From positions 12,835-48,439 of the forward strand of contig QZLH01000767.1 of assembly GCA_003833135.1 (NCBI GenBank): a stretch of DNA of 35,605 bases. Reading direction: 5' to 3'. Position numbers and translations under genes: made by a program. Positions 31,232-35,605 of the stretch are shown one piece after another (positions within the stretch are counted from its first letter, which is position 1; each line of letters begins with the position of its first letter). The notes beneath the pieces were generated by a model. It worked only from the letters and a program-made list of their open reading frames with translations. It was not told the origin of the DNA and did no database searches. Source of the DNA: Oehlia diaphana (lineage: Eukaryota; Glomeromycota; Glomeromycetes; Glomerales; Glomeraceae).

Positions 31232-33453
31232 CTATGTAGGATTATTTATGCTATTAAGTTCAATTATTATTTGGTCGGTAATCTCTTTAAGTGATTTTTG
31301 TTCATGTTCATATTCATATTTTCCTGCTTCTTGATTATTTTCAAGCCATGTAGTTGATTTTTCTATTGCAATTTCAAGTTTATGCTTTATATCGTCAATA
31401 TTCTAAATTTGAGTCCATTTTAAACAAGGTTATAAGTTTGATCGAAGAGAAATAACTTAGCAGTAAATTGAGAAACTTACTTGAATCAAATTACGTAAGT
31501 TATACGCATAGTATTCCAAATCACTTCGTGCTTGCATTTTTTGAGCAATTTTCTTTCTTTCTGCATGATATTTTCCAGTCTCGTAAGCTGTTATTTTAAA
31601 ATGAAAATCATATATTAGTGTAAAATTATTATTAAAATCTGAATATCAAAGAATGATCCAAACCCATGCGTTCGATTTCTTTCTTCGATAATCGTCCTTT
31701 GTCATTAGTGATGGTAATCTTATTTGATCTGCCAGTTTCTTTATCAACAGCAGAAACCTATAATAGTAAGGATTTAAAACAATTAATATAACTGTATAAT
31801 TATATACTCATATAAATAAATACATACGATTAAAATGTTTTTTTCATCAATATCAAAGGTAATTTCAATTTTTGGAACACCTTTTGGTGCTGGCTTAATA
31901 CCAAAAAATTCAAAATTTCCGAGTAAGTTGTTATCTCTTGTTCGAGTTCTTTCACCTTCATATATCCGAAGTAATATTCTAAACTGATTATCAAGATCTG
32001 TGGACATAATTTCAGATTTCTTGGTAGGTATTGTGGTATTACGTTTAATAATCCGCTTCATGACACCACCAGAAGTCTCGATACCAAGAGATAAAGGAGT
32101 GACATCAAGTAGAAGTATATTTTGGGTTTTTTCAGAAATATAACCAGAGGAAGAGGAAATAGCAGCTTGTACTGCAGCACCGTAAGCTGCAGCCTCATCG
32201 GGATTGATGGACTTATTTAGTTCCTTGCCATTAAAAAATTCAGATATCATTCTTTGAATTTTGGGAATACGTGTTGATCCACCAACCAAAACAATTTCGT
32301 TAATTTGACTTTTGTCAATTTTAGCATCTTGAAGTACTCTCTCAATAGGTTCGATTATAGAACGGAATAGATCTTGATTCAATTCTTCAAATCTGGTACG
32401 TGTCAAAGTGGTATAAAAGTCAATACCTTCAAAAAGAGAATCAATTTCAATTGAAGTTCGTGATGATGCTGAAAGTGTACATTTCGCACGCTCACACGCT
32501 GTTCTTAAACGACGGATAGCACGTGCATTGGAAGAAATATATTTCTTAAATTTTCTTTTAAATTCATTTATAAAATGATCAACAAGACGACTATCAAAAT
32601 CTTCACCACCAAGATGGGCATTACCAGCAATGGATTTTACTTGGAAAACTTTTTCTTCAATAGTTAAGAGAGAGACATTACAAGCACCACCACCCAAATC
32701 AAAGATAAGAACATTACGTTCTCCAATTATTTTCTTGTCCAATCCGTAATTAATAGCCGCTGCAGTTGGTCCAGCAATGATACGTAGTATATTCAAACCT
32801 GCAATCGACCCTGCATCCTTTATAGCTTGACGTTGAGAATTATTAAGGTAAGCTGGCATTGTAACTACGGCATTTTTAACTTGTGTATCAAGGAAAGCTT
32901 CTGCGATTTCTTTCATTTTTGTTAATACCATGGATAAAATTTCTTCGGGCGAAAATATTTTTTTTTTATGTTTGTATTCAACACTGATATATGGTTTACC
33001 ATTATTGTTGACGACTTTGAACGGCCAATTCTAATATGTTTGAAAGATTTTTTTAATTGTTATATAATCCAAATTTTTGAATAATAATTTTATTTTTTTG
33101 GAGAATTTTCACTTTTATTATATTGAACATACCTTCATATCAGATTGAACGTCCTGGTCATTGAAATTACGACCAATGAGACGATGAACACTATATACGG
33201 TATTATGAGGATTCATGGAGGCTTGATTCTTGGCGGCATCTCCAATAAGAATTTCTGTATTAGTGAAAGCGACATATGATGGTGTTGTACGATTACCATG
33301 GTCGTTGGCAATAATTTTGACTCTACCATTTTGCCAAACACCGACACAAGAGTATGACGTTCCCAAATCAATACCGACTATATTAAATTTAATAATTAAT
33401 TTTCTAGAATCTTTTGACAAGAAAAATGGTAGAAATTAAAATATACCACTCAT
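31232..33453 (-). CDS. Hsp70-family chaperone paralogue with altered ATPase site
   Basis: Six exons on the minus strand: 33447-33453 (ATGAGTG), 33133-33377, 31828-33030, 31664-31757, 31481-31587, 31232-31402. All introns are GT...AG (69-102 nt). The total is 1,827 nt, 608 residues plus stop, in one open frame. Hsp70 signatures are clear: [15 protein letters not shown] (residues 3-17), [25 protein letters not shown] (192-199), [14 protein letters not shown], the linker [13 protein letters not shown], the substrate-binding segment [11 protein letters not shown] and [18 protein letters not shown]. Four catalytic positions differ from canonical Hsp70: H67 (K71 in bovine Hsc70), G171 (E175), A200 (T204) and N202 (D206), while D6, T9 and D195 are kept. 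The protein ends NSINNPT, without the GGMP/EEVD tail, so C-terminal co-chaperone (TPR) binding should be lost. It is predicted cytosolic, folded like Hsp70 but poor in ATP hydrolysis. Confidence 0.93.
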
Positions 33454-33779
33454 TGTAAAGTCTTTTTTAAAATTAATTGATATTTTTTTCCGTTTCCACA
33501 AAGTTGTAAGCAAAAAAAAATATATTTTTAATTAAAAAAAATTCCAAGGAACAAAAACGTTTTTCCTTAAAATCTTTTGCGGCGTGTGAAAATATTTAAA
33601 AGTGGGTAAATAACGATCTACTGTACTACTGTTTTCCAAAAACAGGTGTGCAATTGGTTTAATTGATTCGCATTAGGTTAGGTAAATTAGGTTGATTAAT
33701 AAAATTTACGTTAATTCAATCCGATATTAATAATAAGCGGGATTTTACTGACCGATATTCTTATGAGACATCCAATATT
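33454..33779. promoter_or_regulatory. Upstream region of the Hsp70 paralogue
   Basis: T/A-rich sequence directly 5' of the start codon. It contains the palindrome TTCCAAGGAA (about 33542-33551), but the spacing is not that of a heat-shock element (GAA/TTC blocks every 5 bp), so heat regulation is not supported. No core promoter element could be assigned. Confidence 0.3.
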
Positions 33780-33900
33780 GAAATCAGTGTTAGTAGCATT
33801 AATTCCTATTGGTTACCGCAGTATTCCTAATGCCCGACAGTTATTGGATGGAGGATATCGGTCTTCGACCGATATTCCCCTATCCAATAACTATTTAATA
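33780..33900. repeat. Dispersed hairpin-bearing repeat, copy 2
   Basis: Same order of blocks as 25295-25430, in the same orientation. The right half is a long hairpin: AGTTATTGGATGGAGGATAT pairs with its partner (33867-33892), closing on GGTCTTCGACC. It lies about 330 bp upstream of the Hsp70-like start codon, on the promoter side. Confidence 0.7.
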
Positions 33901-34619
33901 TAAGGAATAACTTTAGTCAATATTAATGCTTTTTCAATGATATTAAAATTTGAAGAAATGTGAATAATATTAGAAAGTATTTTGTTTCGATTGAAATTGG
34001 ACAAGATTTCTATTCGAAGAAACGTAATGAAATTCATTCTAAGTCAAAGATATTCGTAATTATTTCACTTCTGTAACTATACTTATAGTTTATAAGACTG
34101 TGTAATTTTTTTTTTTTTTTAAAAAAAAAAAATAATTTTGCTTATACCTTACACATAAATTTGATATCATATTTGATCAATGATGAATTGTAATATGTTG
34201 ACCTCCACATTATTTTTTAACATTAGTCATGTCAAAATTTAATAACTTTTCTCATTATTAAAAGTTAATGCTTTAAAATTGAACTAACATTAGTAGATCA
34301 CTTTTCCTGTTAGCTCAAGTTATTAGAAATTTCTTAATTTGCATAAATGCAAATGTTATGACATTGAGTATCTTTTTTCTTGAAGTTACCGAAAGAATGT
34401 TGTTGATAGAGTAATTTTTGCCAATATTGAAAAGATTTCCTTGTTTGTAGAAGCGATAAATTACAGTATCGTAACAATCCTAATATAATACTTTCAGGTA
34501 GAATTATTTCAATTTACAATTTATTTGATAATAATCTCAAATATTTATATGACAACTTCAATTTGCTATATTAATTAATTATATTAATACAAAAAATTTT
34601 TTCTGAAAGTGAACAATTA
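33901..34619. other. Spacer, nothing recognised
   Basis: AT-rich, with a T15/A13 homopolymer junction near 34108-34135. No gene or repeat was identified. Confidence 0.5.
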
Positions 34620-34988
34620 TTACTTGAGTAACATTGAAAAATGGGAATCAATTGGTGTAGCATTAATATGATGAATCCAAAGGGATTGAAAATTTCCTTG
34701 AGCTTGGGATTGTGAACGAGACGCAGAATAGTTTCGATTTTTTGTCTTTGTAGGATCCTTGAGAACCTTGTTTCCGAGACTAGGTGAAAACTGTTTAGAT
34801 TTTGAAATCTGTTGAGCTCTTATGTTTTGGTGTTTTGGTAAGCTGTTTCCATTGAACAACTTGTTAGTCTCGTTCTTCTCATGGACCAAATTTGCCAGTT
34901 GGTCGCCAAACCCTTTTTGATTAGGTTTTTTATAAATTGCAGAGAGATTCTTGAGGGTATAAAAAAATAAAATTAATAGAATGAACAT
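34620..34988 (-). CDS. Unidentified protein, C-terminal part or decayed gene
   Basis: A minus-strand frame of 122 codons ending SHFSMLLK-stop. From about residue 13 on, the composition is protein-like, basic and Ser/Asn/Gln-rich (NLSAIYKKPNQKGFGDQLAN, NRNYSASRSQSQAQGNFQ). The first dozen residues (ILLILFFYTLK) are T-rich sequence. A CCCTCAAG boundary before NLSAIY could be a splice acceptor, so the true start probably lies in an unrecognised upstream exon. GNFQSLWIHHINA faintly recalls the FRxLWIxRINA motif of ribosomal protein L20, but the rest does not match, and the match is too short to name the protein. It may be a real 3' exon or a relic. Confidence 0.3.
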   Translation of the reverse strand: MFILLILFFYTLKNLSAIYKKPNQKGFGDQLANLVHEKNETNKLFNGNSLPKHQNIRAQQISKSKQFSPSLGNKVLKDPTKTKNRNYSASRSQSQAQGNFQSLWIHHINATPIDSHFSMLLK

Positions 34989-35354
34989 ACAACTAATTTA
35001 TATTTTCTCTTATAGATGAAGACATTGGTCTCAGACTCTCAGTAAGGCACATCACTATGTTTTTGTGTACGTGACATAATTGCAATTATAAAAGACATTA
35101 GCCTAGTTGACAAAAATGGTAGTTTATTGGTTTATTCGGTTTATTCTCAATTTCAATTTCAACAAATAATCTATATTTTTAATGATCCATTTATCCTTAT
35201 CACAAATGAATAAAATGTAATGGATATAAAATAAATTAAATAATTTTCCATATTAAACTTTTAAAAGTTTTCAGATTCTCTAAGTTTTATTTAAAATTCT
35301 TGATGGTAATCTCTTGAAACTGGGCTTTGAAATATTAAATAATAATTTGGCGTA

Positions 35355-35605
35355 CAGTCACCGGCGAAAGTAATGGCGGTGCGAGTACTGCTTCTTTTTT
35401 AGGCCGTGACGCGCTCATTTTCCAATCTAGAACTTTCTATTTTTTCCAAATTGTTCTTTAGGGTTAATATTTAAAAAACAAACAAAAAAAAGTTCTAGAA
35501 AATAATAAACATCCTCATGTTTTTCCGTTCAAAATGGCGTTAACCACCCTCGAAAAAAACCGAAATGCTGTTAACCTTCTTTGGCAGCAAAAAATCCGGA
35601 ATGCA
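35355..35605 (+). mobile_element. Possible left end of a Tc1/mariner-type transposon (cut by the window)
   Basis: The base composition changes abruptly at TA|CAGTCACCGGCGAAAGTA. A TA dinucleotide followed by CAGT is the usual outer end of Tc1/mariner elements. The sequence after it is richer in G+C than the flank, and a coding start follows within 180 bp. The right end, which would confirm this, lies beyond the window. Confidence 0.4.
35534..35605 (+). CDS. Start of a reading frame inside the putative transposon (partial)
   Basis: ATG followed by 23 open codons to the window end, beginning MALTTLEKNRNAVNLLWQ and rich in helix-forming residues. A DNA-binding N-terminus of a transposase would fit the position just inside an inverted repeat, but the piece is too short to identify. 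The only support is the context. Confidence 0.3.
   Translation, partial: MALTTLEKNRNAVNLLWQQKIRNA

Noticed and set aside
33535..33560. Heat-shock element upstream of the Hsp70 paralogue
   Set aside because: TTCCAAGGAA is palindromic, but the GAA/TTC blocks are not spaced as in a heat-shock element and a third block is missing.

Overview
The window is very AT-rich eukaryotic DNA: homopolymer-laden spacers, many short GT...AG introns (about 60-102 nt), an initiator tRNA and dispersed transposon remnants. The combination of a tandem family of very long propeller-plus-six-transmembrane channel proteins, an Hsp70 paralogue and a Crinkler-type relic best fits a nuclear scaffold of an arbuscular mycorrhizal fungus (Glomeromycotina, Rhizophagus-like). 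That placement is an inference from family recognition, not a database result.

Bases 1-24389 hold a tandem array of three same-strand paralogues of one 11-exon gene. Copy A (1-2550) enters at exon 5, copy B (8706-14271) contains a 667-base run of N, and copy C (18792-24389) is complete apart from one apparent single-base deletion. The encoded protein of about 1,580 residues has an N-terminal WD40-like propeller, a lysine-rich charged segment, and a C-terminal TRP-like ion-transport domain with S1-S6, a pore loop and an acidic Ser/Thr-rich tail. Exon borders are the same in all copies, including a 25-nt microexon. The spacers are also duplicated, so the repeat unit is about 10.1 kb. A decayed piece of a fourth copy lies at about 14720-14950.

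The A-B spacer was enlarged by nested DNA transposons. A 2.3-kb element with TA target sites (4648-6944) contains a 1.0-kb hAT-like element with 17-bp inverted ends and an 8-bp target duplication (4981-5992). That element contains a 600-bp member of a third family (5013-5612), and a sister copy of the third family lies at 3599-4115. The B-C spacer has its own insertion with a 9-bp target duplication (17478-18026), absent from the A-B spacer.

From about 24.4 to 29 kb the sequence is non-coding or decayed: a hairpin-bearing dispersed repeat (second copy at 33780-33900), a G-rich/C-rich minisatellite built from roughly 350-bp units that appear to carry a duplicated exon edge, and a broken Crinkler-like gene (27979-28860). 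An initiator tRNA-Met (29455-29526, minus) follows.

On the minus strand at 31232-33453 there is an intact six-exon Hsp70 paralogue of 608 residues. Four residues central to Hsp70 ATP hydrolysis are replaced (equivalents of bovine Hsc70 K71, E175, T204 and D206), and the C-terminal EEVD tail is missing, so it looks like an ATPase-defective pseudo-chaperone. The window ends with a small unidentified reading frame (34620-34988, minus) and what looks like the left end of a Tc1/mariner-type transposon (from 35355).
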